This document shows, in pieces, positions 44,623 through 52,636 of a stretch of DNA of 64,000 nt (positions are counted from its first letter, which is position 1; every line of letters begins with the position of its first letter). Source of the DNA: Caproicibacterium sp. BJN0003 (GTDB taxonomy: Bacteria; Bacillota; Clostridia; Oscillospirales; Acutalibacteraceae). Location: positions 620,001 through 684,000 of the forward strand of contig NZ_CP111108.1 in assembly GCF_026314295.1 (NCBI RefSeq), in the 5' to 3' direction. A program made the translations under genes and the position numbers. The notes beneath the pieces were generated by a model. That model was given only the letters and a program-made list of their open reading frames with translations, made no database searches and was not told where the DNA came from.

Positions 44623-45555
44623 ATGGCAATTACAGAGCAGCTTGTGCTCGGAATTGATATCGGCGGTACCAATATGCGATTTGGTCTGGTGAATGATGCG
44701 TTGGAATTAACCGCTTTTGAGCGACTGAGTACAAGAGAAATATTTGGGGCCGAGTGTGACCCTGCTCAAAGATTGGCGGATTGTATCAAAACCTATTGTG
44801 ATCGCCATATGGAAGGGAAAATGCCGAAAGCAGTTTCGATCGGTTTTCCTTCTACTATTAATAGAGAAAGAACCGTCGTTGTGCAAACCCCCAATATCAG
44901 CTGTATTTCAGATAATTTGGCAATTGTAGATGTACTGGAAAAGACTTTAAAGATACCGGCCTTTATCAATCGCGATGTCAATGACCTCTTGCTTTTTGAT
45001 CTGGAAGATTTAGGGGTCGCTGATCAAGACTGTGTGGCTGGAATTTATTTCGGCACCGGAATTGGAAATTCAGTGATGGTGGATGGAAAAATCCTGTTGG
45101 GGCATAATGGAGTTGCCTCGGAGCTGGGACATTTGCCCGTCTATGGAAACCATCGGATTTGCATGTGCGGAAATGAAAGCTGTTTAGAGACGCTTGTTTC
45201 AGGAATTGCTCTTGAACGGATTCAGAGACAAGAGTTTCCGGATACACCAATTCAGGAATTGTTCGCAACGAAAATGGATACTTCTATTATGAGAGAGTTT
45301 TTAACAGGAATGGCTCAGACGGTAGCAGCAGAAGCAAATCTGTTTGATCCGGACTGCCTGATTATTGGCGGTGGGCTTTTGCAGATGAGAGGTTTTCCAC
45401 GGGAACTCTTTGAAAAAGAAGTGCATCGTTTTGCTAGAAAACCTTATCCGGAAAAGACTTTGGATATTCGTTATTCGAGGCCAAATCAGGAAAATGGGGT
45501 AGTAGGTGCCGCTATTTATGCACAAAAGCGCATGCAGGATTTGAATTATTTATAA
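44623..45555 (+). CDS. alsK: ROK-family sugar kinase, probable D-allose kinase
   Basis: The 310-residue protein has the ROK ATP-binding motif LGIDIGGTNMRFGL, N-R-D-V-N-D, GTGIGNSVMVDG, the substrate motif ASELGHLPV and the zinc-binding set H-x(6)-C-M-C-G-N-E-S-C-L-E-T. It resembles AlsK and would phosphorylate D-allose to allose 6-phosphate. ATG at 44623 follows GGGGGAGG; an earlier in-frame ATG at 44599 overlaps the alsE end without its own ribosome site. It is followed 53 bp later by the isomerase gene. Confidence 0.9.
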   Translation: MAITEQLVLGIDIGGTNMRFGLVNDALELTAFERLSTREIFGAECDPAQRLADCIKTYCDRHMEGKMPKAVSIGFPSTINRERTVVVQTPNISCISDNLAIVDVLEKTLKIPAFINRDVNDLLLFDLEDLGVADQDCVAGIYFGTGIGNSVMVDGKILLGHNGVASELGHLPVYGNHRICMCGNESCLETLVSGIALERIQRQEFPDTPIQELFATKMDTSIMREFLTGMAQTVAAEANLFDPDCLIIGGGLLQMRGFPRELFEKEVHRFARKPYPEKTLDIRYSRPNQENGVVGAAIYAQKRMQDLNYL

Positions 45556-45608
45556 GTTGTAAAATGAAAGCTGTCGTTTTAGAAATTTAGTTGTAATCGG
45601 AGGCAATT

Positions 45609-46076
45609 ATGAAATTAGCAATTGGAAATGATCATGTTGCAGTTGAGATGAAAAATCAAATAAAAGCTTATCTGGAAGAGAAGGGGATTGAAGTGATCGA
45701 TGTTGGCACAAACAGCACCGAGCGCTTTAATTATCCGATCAGCGGATATAAAGTAGCGAAGCTGGTGGCATCTGGAAAGGTAGACGGCGGCGTACTGATA
45801 TGTGGAACCGGAATTGGAATTTCTCTGGCAGCAAACAAAGTAAAAGGCATTCGTGCATGTGCTTGCAGTGAGCCTTATTCCGCAAAGCTTTCCAAGCAGC
45901 ATAATAATTCCAATATTATTGCATTTGGAGCACGTGTTATTGGAATCGAAACAGCCAAAATGATTGTTGATGAATGGCTTGGAGCAAAGTATGAGGGTGG
46001 CCGCCACCAGGTACGAATTGATATGATTTCTGAAATCGAAAATACCGGCCATTTGAAAGCGGCCGATGAAGATTAA
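45609..46076 (+). CDS. rpiB: RpiB/LacAB-family sugar-phosphate isomerase (allose-6-phosphate isomerase)
   Basis: The 155-residue protein is of RpiB length and has the catalytic Cys in G-V-L-I-C-G-T-G-I-G-I-S, the N-K-V-K-G-I-R-A segment and S-N-I-I-A-F-G-A-R. RpiB enzymes interconvert ribose 5-phosphate and ribulose 5-phosphate, and also allose 6-phosphate and allulose 6-phosphate. At the end of an AlsB-A-C-E-K-like operon, the second role is likely, closing the path allose to fructose 6-phosphate. The start follows CGGAGGC. Confidence 0.92.
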   Translation: MKLAIGNDHVAVEMKNQIKAYLEEKGIEVIDVGTNSTERFNYPISGYKVAKLVASGKVDGGVLICGTGIGISLAANKVKGIRACACSEPYSAKLSKQHNNSNIIAFGARVIGIETAKMIVDEWLGAKYEGGRHQVRIDMISEIENTGHLKAADED

Positions 46077-46348
46077 TGGTTTAATTTTGCTTTTGTCTGA
46101 TATTGGAAGCAGTTATCATAGGGAGCGTCATTGATTGGCAGAAAGAAAATAATTTGCAGCTTTTGTTGGGAAACTGTAAAGAGAATCTGTTTTCTTAATT
46201 GGTGCCTTTGCGATGATGAAAGATGCAAAAGACTAATCTCATTTTGGGGGATTAGTCTTTTGCGTTTTTTAGAAGAATATGGTATACTTTCCACACGCAG
46301 CTTTCGTAGAGGCTTTATAGGCTGAATCTGCAAATAGGAGGATTTCAT
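46077..46348 (+). other. Intergenic: operon terminator and promoter of the HAD gene
   Basis: No convincing gene. GCAAAAGACTAATC (46225-46238) pairs with GATTAGTCTTTTGC (46250-46263), followed by six Ts: the terminator of the allose-type operon. Partly overlapping its T-run, TTGCGT (46260-46265) and TATACT (46283-46288) with a 17-bp spacer form a good promoter for the HAD gene. The 140 bases before the terminator hold nothing recognisable. Confidence 0.8.
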
Positions 46349-46957
46349 ATGATTAAAAATATGATTTTTGATATGGGAAATGTACTGTTGGACTATAATC
46401 CTCAGAACTATGTAAAAGCATTTTTGCACAGTGAAGAAGATCAGGACATGGTGTTGACGGCTCTATTTGGCGGGCAGGAATGGCTTGATCTGGATCATGG
46501 CCTTATCACAGAGCGGGAAGCTTTAAAAAAAATGCTTCAAAAGCTGCCTAAGAGTCTTCATCAGGAGGCCAGTGCACTTTTTTATGGGTGGCAGAATTAT
46601 ACACGCCCGATTGAGAGCGTTAATTTACTTGCGATCAAGCTTCATAGGGCAGGCTATCATCTCTATCTGCTTAGCAATACGGGAGTGCGGCTTCATGTTT
46701 ATGCGCTTCGCCTTCCAGCGTTACAGTATTTTGATGGAGTGGTTATGTCTGCAGATGTTCAGCAGGTAAAGCCTGAACCGCAGATTTATCAGATCCTTTT
46801 TGATCGTTATCATCTGGATCCTAAAGAATGTTTTTTTATTGATGATTGTGAGCAAAACCTAAAAACCGGGGAACAATTTGGAATGCATGGCTATTTGTTT
46901 GACGGAGATGAGAAAAAATTAGAGTCCGCCTTGCGTAAGGAAAAAGTCAACTGGTAA
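46349..46957 (+). CDS. HAD-superfamily hydrolase (subclass IA phosphatase)
   Basis: The 202 residues carry all four HAD motifs: I-F-D-M-G-N-V-L-L-D (nucleophile Asp, with the second acid replaced by Asn-Val as in the YihX-like group), L-L-S-N-T-G, K-P-E-P-Q-I-Y and FIDDCEQN. A helical cap of subclass IA lies between motifs I and II. YihX-like enzymes hydrolyse sugar phosphates such as glucose 1-phosphate; the substrate here is unknown. The start follows ATAGGAGGAT. It is transcribed alone and ends at a two-way terminator. Confidence 0.9.
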   Translation: MIKNMIFDMGNVLLDYNPQNYVKAFLHSEEDQDMVLTALFGGQEWLDLDHGLITEREALKKMLQKLPKSLHQEASALFYGWQNYTRPIESVNLLAIKLHRAGYHLYLLSNTGVRLHVYALRLPALQYFDGVVMSADVQQVKPEPQIYQILFDRYHLDPKECFFIDDCEQNLKTGEQFGMHGYLFDGDEKKLESALRKEKVNW

Positions 46958-47002
46958 AAAAAGCAGCCTGAAATCTTGCGAAAAGATTTCAGGCTGCTTT
47001 TT
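46956..47002. terminator. Bidirectional terminator between HAD gene and HTH-desulfoferrodoxin gene
   Basis: AAAAAAGCAGCCTGAAATCTT pairs with AAGATTTCAGGCTGCTTTTTT over a short loop; A-run and T-run on both sides serve the convergent genes. Confidence 0.93.
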
Positions 47003-47006
47003 TATT

Positions 47007-47591
47007 TTAGACAGTGATAGAAAAAAGTCCGTGTCGGTTGCAGAAAGCATAGAAAGTTCCATGCCCACGGATTTTAAAGCGTGCTTCTGCATTTTGCTCT
47101 GGATAGAGTTTGATCATTTGAAGTTGCCCGGCGGAAAGATAAGCAAAAAAAGAAAGATAATGCTCCTTTTCCATGGGATGATGGCATGAGACTAAATATT
47201 CGTCCTCTATTCGTTCTGCTTTCAATGGATGCTCCGAATCAATTGCTTCGGCTTCTAAAGGAGGAAGCGCAATTCCACAGCAATGAAAAGAACCGTTTCC
47301 AACTGCATAAATAATATTTCCGCAGACCGGACAAACATAAAAGTTTCCCTTCCTTAAATTTGCAGAACGGTTTTCATTGGAAAATAATTGTCCTGATAAA
47401 AGCTCTCCAATCGAGACGCCAAGTGTTTCTGCCAGCGGTTTTATTAGTGTAATATCCGGGAGCCCTTTTTGTGTTTCCCATTTTGAGATTGTTTTATCGC
47501 TGACTGCTAAAAGTTCTGCCAACTGTTTCTGTGTTAATTTTTTCTTTTCACGTAATGCCTTGATGGTAGAACCCGTTACATATTGATCCAA
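47007..47591 (-). CDS. XRE-type HTH protein fused to a desulfoferrodoxin (superoxide reductase-like) domain
   Basis: The 194 residues start with an XRE helix-turn-helix (about 8-65; L-T-Q-K-Q-L-A-E-L-L, S-D-K-T-I-S-K-W-E). From residue 84 a desulfoferrodoxin-like part follows: a rubredoxin-like FeS4 site C87-x2-C90-x13-C104-C105, then the superoxide reductase iron ligands H121, H138 (HHPMEKEHY), H144, C184 and H187 (CNRHGL). All five ligands of the catalytic centre are present. It may sense superoxide or redox state, or reduce superoxide while bound to DNA. TTG at 47591 is chosen because GGAGGG lies six bases upstream; an ATG five codons earlier contains that site. Confidence 0.85.
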   Translation of the reverse strand: MDQYVTGSTIKALREKKKLTQKQLAELLAVSDKTISKWETQKGLPDITLIKPLAETLGVSIGELLSGQLFSNENRSANLRKGNFYVCPVCGNIIYAVGNGSFHCCGIALPPLEAEAIDSEHPLKAERIEDEYLVSCHHPMEKEHYLSFFAYLSAGQLQMIKLYPEQNAEARFKIRGHGTFYAFCNRHGLFSITV

Positions 47592-47727
47592 ATAAATCCC
47601 TCCCATATCTTTTCTGCTTTCAGCATAACGCAGATTAAAGTTTCATACAACCTACGTTTCGCAGAGTCCTTATAAAAGCATGGCTTTAAGGAAAATAAAA
47701 ATATTTTTAAAATATTGAAAAAAAGTC

Positions 47728-47785
47728 TTTACATTTTCAAAACGAAGTAGTATTATAAAAACAAGAAAAGTAATCATTATTAAAT
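47728..47785 (+). promoter_or_regulatory. Promoter and Fur/PerR-like box of the perR-type gene
   Basis: TTTACA (47728-47733) and TATTAT (47751-47756) have a 17-bp spacer. Just downstream, GTAATCATTATTAAA (from 47770) contains the palindrome TAATCATTA, close to the Fur-family operator half-sites. It covers the likely start point and would suit autoregulation. Confidence 0.6.
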
Positions 47786-47875
47786 TTGTTTTGCAGCCCT
47801 TGCCCTTTACAAATGCCAAAAGATTTAGTAAAGTAAATTAAGAACAAATATTATAAATTATTGGGGACATGGACT

Positions 47876-48295
47876 ATGGAAAGAAAACAGAATTACAGCC
47901 GAAAACGAGAAGCGATTCTTACCGCTTTGCAGAAGACGAAAATCCATCCCACAGCGGAATGGGTTTATCAGGAACTGAAAAATGAATATCCTGATCTAAG
48001 TTTAGGAACCGTCTACCGCAATCTTCGCCTTTTTAAAGAAGAGGGCGTTATCGCTAGTGTAGGCGTCGTAGATGGGCAGGAACGTTATGACGGAGATATT
48101 ACACCGCACTCTCATTTTGTATGCACAAATTGCGGAAAAGTAATCGATGTTAATGACGAATTTGTCGATCCGGAAGCAGATACAATGGTTGCACGAAAAT
48201 GTAAAGTAAAAGTGTTAAGCCATTCTGTTTGTTTTAATGGAATTTGCATGGAATGCCTGGAGGCTTTGAAAAAAGCTGAAACAGGTTCCAAATAA
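47876..48295 (+). CDS. perR: Fur-family regulator, PerR-like
   Basis: This 139-residue metalloregulator has the winged-helix segment [20 protein letters not shown], the regulatory-site stretch [11 protein letters not shown] and the structural zinc pairs C-T-N-C and C-M-E-C. Family membership is certain; PerR rather than Fur is inferred from the Asp in the D-I-T-P-H-x-H-F region and from the rubrerythrin gene 38 bp downstream. ATG at 47876 follows TTGGGGACA; a TTG five codons earlier is an alternative. It represses peroxide defence when reduced metal is bound. Confidence 0.88.
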   Translation: MERKQNYSRKREAILTALQKTKIHPTAEWVYQELKNEYPDLSLGTVYRNLRLFKEEGVIASVGVVDGQERYDGDITPHSHFVCTNCGKVIDVNDEFVDPEADTMVARKCKVKVLSHSVCFNGICMECLEALKKAETGSK

Positions 48296-48333
48296 ATTAT
48301 TTGCCATCAATTTTTTTCAAGGAGGAAGTAAAA

Positions 48334-48879
48334 ATGAAAAAATGGGTTTGTTCTGTATGTGGTTATGTATATGAAGGCGAAGTTCCGCCGCTGTTCTGCC
48401 CCCAGTGTAAAGCACCTCGGGAGAAATTTGTAGAGCAGGTTGAAGAGAAGAGCCAGGGCTTTGCATGTGAGCATGAAATTGGCGTTGCACAGGGCTGCGA
48501 CCCTGAAGTTTATCAGGGTCTTCAAGCAAACTTTAACGGAGAATGCAGCGAAGTTGGTATGTATCTTGCCATGAGCCGTCAGGCAGAGCGCGAAGGGTAT
48601 CCCGAAATTGCAGAAGCTTTTAAGCGCTATGCGTTTGAAGAGGCTGAGCATGCTTCGAAGTTTGCAGAGCTTCTGGGCGAAGTCCTTACAAAGAGCACCA
48701 AGAAGAATCTTGAGATGCGTGTAGAGGCTGAAGCTGGTGCATGTAAGGGCAAGCTGGATCTTGCAACGAAAGCAAAAGCACTTAACTACGATGCTATTCA
48801 TGATACTGTGCATGAAATGGCGAAAGATGAGGCACGGCATGGATGCGGATTCCAGGGCCTTTTAAAGCGTTATTTCTAA
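48334..48879 (+). CDS. Rubrerythrin with N-terminal rubredoxin domain (reverse rubrerythrin type)
   Basis: The 181 residues open with a rubredoxin domain, [10 protein letters not shown] and FCPQCKAP, followed by a ferritin-like di-iron domain with [19 protein letters not shown] and D-E-A-R-H-G. The rubredoxin-first order is that of the clostridial reverse rubrerythrins, which reduce hydrogen peroxide with NADH-derived electrons and are PerR-controlled. The ATG follows AAGGAGGAAG. It lies directly behind the PerR-like gene with no terminator between, so they are probably co-transcribed. Confidence 0.94.
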   Translation: MKKWVCSVCGYVYEGEVPPLFCPQCKAPREKFVEQVEEKSQGFACEHEIGVAQGCDPEVYQGLQANFNGECSEVGMYLAMSRQAEREGYPEIAEAFKRYAFEEAEHASKFAELLGEVLTKSTKKNLEMRVEAEAGACKGKLDLATKAKALNYDAIHDTVHEMAKDEARHGCGFQGLLKRYF

Positions 48880-49337
48880 TTGGTATAAAGAAGAAATGGA
48901 GACGACCATTTTTCCCTTTCCATTTATGTGAATTTCATTTCCATCATTACCGATGTCCTACTTTTTAGCAAGTGAAAAATTTGTATAGTTGTTGTGTAAA
49001 TAAAAAAGAGGTGCAGCCGTTATGGCTGTGCCTTTTTTGTTTAATTGTTTTTAATGTACCACAAAAAGCCTGATTATAATTGCAAAAAATTGTTTTGTCC
49101 GGATTTGGTTCCTCAATTCTTCCAAAATTCTCTTAATTTATTTTGTATGATTGACTTTATAAAACAGCAAAAATACAACTTTCCCTTTTACGACACTTTG
49201 ACGATTTTGGGTAGCTTCGTTTGGGCGTTTCGTATTGATTTATAAGAATCAAAGTGTTATACTCAACAACATAGAAAATCAGTATGATGAACAGTTAGAA
49301 ATGTTCAAGTACAAGAAGTTTGAGGAGGCTTTTATTT
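48880..49337 (+). promoter_or_regulatory. Intergenic: rubrerythrin terminator and radical SAM promoter with dyad
   Basis: A terminator at about 49003-49038 (stem AGGTGCAGCC / GGCTGTGCCT, then Ts) ends the perR unit. The promoter of the next gene is TTGATT (49235-49240), 17 bp, TATACT (49258-49263). A perfect inverted repeat TTGATT-TATAAG-AATCAA (49235-49252) covers the -35 box and looks like an operator. The stretch 49040-49230 contains no recognisable gene. Confidence 0.72.
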
Positions 49338-50741
49338 ATGGATAGCATTACACATGCAATGCAGCGAAAAGCGTTTGAAGTGGCAATCGATGCTGCAATC
49401 AAATATACCAATCATGATCGCTCCAAAGCTTTGCTGCAGCTGGTCGACTTGACGGAGAAAATACTTGGTGATGTGTGGAAACCAGAAGCTTACGCTCAAC
49501 TGCGCAATATTTTTAGTAATCCAGACAGTAAATGGATGAAATTTGCGAATAACCTTTTGGATAATACAGACCCGAAACTGCTTAAAATGGCTATGCTCAA
49601 TCTGGGCTATGAAGCAGGTTTTCGTGGATTCCATATTGCAGAAGAGAACTCTAAAAAATATGGCTGCGCAATCCCGTGGATTATCCTTTTTGATCCAACC
49701 AGTGCCTGCAACCTGCATTGCACCGGTTGTTGGGCTGCCGAATATGATCGTCAGCTGAACCTTTCCTTTGAAGATATGGACAGCATTGTCACACAGGCCA
49801 AAGAGCTTGGAATTCATGCATTCCTTTTGACCGGCGGCGAGCCGCTCGTCCGCAAAAAGGATGTCATTCGTCTGTGCGAAAAGCACAATGATTGCGCTTT
49901 CCATGCTTTTACAAATGGTACTTTGATCGATGACGATTTCTGCAAGGAAATGCTTCGCGTTGGTAACTTTGTTCCTTCTGTCAGCTTGGAAGGCTTTGAA
50001 GAAGAAAATGATGCAAGACGCGGCAAGGGCGACTTCCAGAAGGTCATGCATGCACTTGATCTGATGAAGAAATATAAGCTTTTGTATGGCACTTCTATCT
50101 GCTACACCAGTCAGAACTACAAGACGGTAACTTCTGATGAATTCTTGGATATGATTATTGCAAAAGGCGTTACTTATACCTGGTACTTCCATTACATGCC
50201 TGTTGGGAATGACGCTTCCACCGATCTGCTTCTGTCGCCGGAACAGCGGGAATATATGTATCACCGTGTGCGTGAGATTCGTGACTATGAAGGCGGAAAA
50301 CCGATTTTCGCAATCGATTTCCAGAACGACGGCGAATTTGTCAATGGCTGTGTAGCTGGAGGAAAAGAGTATTGTCATATCAACCCGAACGGTGATGTGG
50401 AGCCTTGTGTCTTTATTCATTATTCCAGCGCAAATATCCATGACAAATCTTTGATCGAATGCCTACAGCAGCCGCTCTTTAAAGCTTATCAGGCAGCACA
50501 GCCGTTTAATGATAATATGCTGCGCCCTTGCCCGATGCTTGAAAATCCGGAAACACTCCAGCGCTTGGTAACGGCAACGGGTGCAAAATCTACTGATATG
50601 GAATCTCCGGAAAGCTGCCAGCATCTTTGTGGAAAATGTGTTCATTATGCTGAAGAATGGGAGCCTACTGCTGAGAAGCTTTGGCTCAAGGGACATCCGA
50701 CAGGACAAAAAGATTCTCGTGTGGACGAACTAAATAAATAA
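49338..50741 (+). CDS. Radical SAM protein with C-terminal SPASM-like cysteine region
   Basis: The 467-residue protein has about 110 residues before the radical SAM core, then D-P-T-S-A-C-N-L-H-C-T-G-C-W, the C-x3-C-x2-C site for the S-adenosylmethionine-binding 4Fe-4S cluster, followed by LLTGGEPL and S-V-S-L-E-G. The C-terminal part has several cysteines (C-V-A-G-G-K-E-Y-C, C-V-F, C-P-M-L, C-x3-C-G-K-C), as in SPASM domains with extra clusters. It is related to the family of putative Fe-S oxidoreductases; the substrate is unknown. No peptide precursor gene is seen next to it. ATG at 49338 follows TGAGGAGG. Confidence 0.9.
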   Translation: MDSITHAMQRKAFEVAIDAAIKYTNHDRSKALLQLVDLTEKILGDVWKPEAYAQLRNIFSNPDSKWMKFANNLLDNTDPKLLKMAMLNLGYEAGFRGFHIAEENSKKYGCAIPWIILFDPTSACNLHCTGCWAAEYDRQLNLSFEDMDSIVTQAKELGIHAFLLTGGEPLVRKKDVIRLCEKHNDCAFHAFTNGTLIDDDFCKEMLRVGNFVPSVSLEGFEEENDARRGKGDFQKVMHALDLMKKYKLLYGTSICYTSQNYKTVTSDEFLDMIIAKGVTYTWYFHYMPVGNDASTDLLLSPEQREYMYHRVREIRDYEGGKPIFAIDFQNDGEFVNGCVAGGKEYCHINPNGDVEPCVFIHYSSANIHDKSLIECLQQPLFKAYQAAQPFNDNMLRPCPMLENPETLQRLVTATGAKSTDMESPESCQHLCGKCVHYAEEWEPTAEKLWLKGHPTGQKDSRVDELNK

Positions 50742-50761
50742 CTTTTTCTGATTATAAACAT

Positions 50762-50808
50762 AAAATCCGGAATGCTATCACATTTTATGATAGCATTCCG
50801 GATTTTTC
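50762..50808 (+). terminator. Terminator after the radical SAM gene
   Basis: AAATCCGGAATGCTATCA pairs with TGATAGCATTCCGGATTT, a perfect 18-bp stem, followed by Ts. It may also serve the convergent Crp gene. Confidence 0.92.
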
Positions 50809-50861
50809 TATTTTTAAAAAGAATTTCAAAATGGAGACGCTGTTAACCTGCAAAAGTTCTT

Positions 50862-51521
50862 TTATAACAACGTAAAATGGTTTTTTTGAAAAGAAATTAC
50901 GTTATCTTTCCTTAATTTAGACAATTCTGCAGACATTGCACTTCTTTCGACGGAAAGATAATCTGCAAGTTCCTGGCGGTTAAAAGGAATGTTAAAATGA
51001 TTGCTTTTTGCCTTATTTGCTTCAGCGGAGAGATAAGCCAAAAGTTTTTCACGAGTGGTACGTTTTGATATAAATTCAATTTTCTGCGTAAGCGCGATGT
51101 TTTTTATAGAAACAATACGCAGCATATTCTGAATCAATTTGCTGTGAAAAGTACAAGCTTTCGCACATGGAGTCGCTAGCTTGCAGTAGTCGATCAATAG
51201 AAGTTCACTTTCAGTTGTCGTAATTACACTGACCGGCAGCGTTTTTACATTTGCGCAGGCAAAGGATTCTCCAAACAAATTTCCTGCGCCGATTTGTGAA
51301 AGAATACTTCTATTCCCGTAATAGTCGTCCTGAACGATTTGAATTTGGCCCGCTAAAACAATGCCAAACCGATCTGCACTTTGACCGCTAAAAAATACAG
51401 TTTCACCTTTTTTAAAATCAATTTTTTTCATACCTAAGCAGGACAAAAGTGATAACAAATCCGATTCTTCTATGTCTTTAAATAGTTCAGATGTTTTTAG
51501 TATCTCTAAATAATTTTTCAT
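50862..51521 (-). CDS. Crp/Fnr-family transcription regulator
   Basis: The 219 residues have an N-terminal cyclic-nucleotide-binding-type beta barrel (about 20-130; F-K-K-G-E-T-V-F-F-S-G, G-A-G-N-L-F-G-E-S-F) and a C-terminal helix-turn-helix with R-Q-E-L-A-D-Y-L-S-V-E-R-S-A-M-S-A-E-L. There is no N-terminal Fnr-type cysteine cluster. It is divergent from the ferredoxin-like gene, and a perfect 14-bp palindrome lies between them. In many clostridia such regulators control redox or nitrosative stress genes; the effector here is unknown. Confidence 0.9.
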   Translation of the reverse strand: MKNYLEILKTSELFKDIEESDLLSLLSCLGMKKIDFKKGETVFFSGQSADRFGIVLAGQIQIVQDDYYGNRSILSQIGAGNLFGESFACANVKTLPVSVITTTESELLLIDYCKLATPCAKACTFHSKLIQNMLRIVSIKNIALTQKIEFISKRTTREKLLAYLSAEANKAKSNHFNIPFNRQELADYLSVERSAMSAELSKLRKDNVISFQKNHFTLL

Positions 51522-51534
51522 AAAGCCCTCTTAT

Positions 51535-51571
51535 GTTGGAATTCCAACAGATTTATTAGATTGATTATAGT
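51535..51571 (+). promoter_or_regulatory. Perfect palindrome and promoter between Crp and ferredoxin genes
   Basis: GTTGGAATTCCAAC (51535-51548) is a perfect 14-bp palindrome. TATAGT (51566-51571) is a good -10 for the plus-strand gene and the palindrome overlaps the -35 position, which fits binding by the adjacent Crp-family protein as activator or repressor. Confidence 0.7.
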
Positions 51572-51611
51572 AAACTAAACTCGAAAAATCAAGATAATGG
51601 GAGTGAAAATA

Positions 51612-52316
51612 ATGATTAGAAAAATAATTAGAATTGATGAAGAAAAATGTAATGGTTGCGGACTATGCGCAAAAGCTTGCCATGAAGGTGCAATTGGAAT
51701 GATAAACGGCAAAGCAAAACTTCTGAGGGAGGATTATTGTGATGGCCTGGGAGATTGCTTGCCGGCATGCCCTGCGGGAGCAATCAGCTTTGAGGAACGC
51801 GAAGCGAAGAAGTATGATGAGATTTCTGCTGGAAAAAGTAAGTTGGAAAAACAAAAAGAGATACTAGCTTGCGGGTGCCCTGGGACACAATCCAAAGCAA
51901 TTTGCCACGAAGCTGAGGGAAAGTTTGTTCCTTTGAATAGGAATGAAAATAAAAGTCAGCTTTCTCAGTGGCCTGTTCAGATCAAGCTTGCACCAGTAAA
52001 TGCACCGTATTTTAATGATGCAAACCTACTGATTGCTGCCGATTGTACCGCTTATGCTTATGGGGATTTTCATAACCGGTTTATCAAAAATAAAATTACT
52101 TTAATAGGCTGCCCAAAATTGGATGAAGGGGATTACAGCGAGAAACTGACAGCAATTATTAAAAATAATCAAATTAAAAGTGTTACAGTTGTCAGAATGG
52201 AGGTCCCTTGCTGTGGTGGAATTGAAAATGCAGTAAAAAGAGCACTCCAAAACAGCGGAAAATTCATTCCATGGCAGATTGTTACGATTTCGACCGAAGG
52301 TAAAATTATGGATTAA
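51612..52316 (+). CDS. 4Fe-4S ferredoxin-domain protein
   Basis: The 234-residue protein starts with a two-cluster ferredoxin domain: C-N-G-C-G-L-C-A-K-A-C-H-E-G-A and C-D-G-L-G-D-C-L-P-A-C-P-A-G-A. A linker with C-G-C-P-G and a domain of about 120 residues with I-A-A-D-C-T-A-Y-A-Y-G-D-F and P-C-C-G-G-I-E-N-A follow, a pattern seen in clostridial proteins found near hybrid-cluster protein and Crp-type regulators. The role is probably electron transfer; the partner is not in the window. ATG at 51612 follows TGGGAGTG. It is divergent from the Crp gene and probably its target. Confidence 0.85.
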   Translation: MIRKIIRIDEEKCNGCGLCAKACHEGAIGMINGKAKLLREDYCDGLGDCLPACPAGAISFEEREAKKYDEISAGKSKLEKQKEILACGCPGTQSKAICHEAEGKFVPLNRNENKSQLSQWPVQIKLAPVNAPYFNDANLLIAADCTAYAYGDFHNRFIKNKITLIGCPKLDEGDYSEKLTAIIKNNQIKSVTVVRMEVPCCGGIENAVKRALQNSGKFIPWQIVTISTEGKIMD

Positions 52317-52636
52317 GAGTTAAAATGCAGTCTTATATTTTGCTTTAATTTTTTAGGCAATATAAATTTTGGTTGTAATTATAAAAATATTTGTTACAAT
52401 AATGGTGAAATCTGGAATAGTGTGCAAAATTTATTTCGATAAGGGCAAAAATCTTTGCTTAAATAAGCAGATATATGAATTGTAAAGTAGAGATCCGGGA
52501 ATTACTAGACTGTTGGAAGTAAATGGACTTTTGAAAACTCTATATCTGGATATTCACAGCAGCGGATAAGTTATGTTGCAATCAATAAAATGAGCAAACA
52601 TTTTATTTGAAATTATAAAGTTAAGGAGGAATTTAC
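52317..52636 (+). other. Intergenic: promoter remnant, no gene recognised
   Basis: TTGTAA (52373-52378) and TACAAT (52395-52400), 16 bp apart, look like a promoter. The rest is AT-rich without an open frame of note. AAGGAGGAATTTAC before 52637 is a strong ribosome site that now leads into a broken PAS gene, so this may be the leader of a gene that was deleted. Confidence 0.5.

Noticed and set aside
46131-46325. Possible small gene between the allose-type operon and the HAD gene
   Set aside because: It reads through a terminator and a promoter, has no ribosome site and no sensible composition.
49235-49252. Fnr box upstream of the radical SAM gene
   Set aside because: TTGAT and ATCAA are separated by 8 bases instead of 4, so it does not fit an Fnr site.
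49332-50441. A 369-codon open frame on the minus strand
   Set aside because: It is antisense to a clear radical SAM gene, lacks a ribosome site and shows no family pattern.
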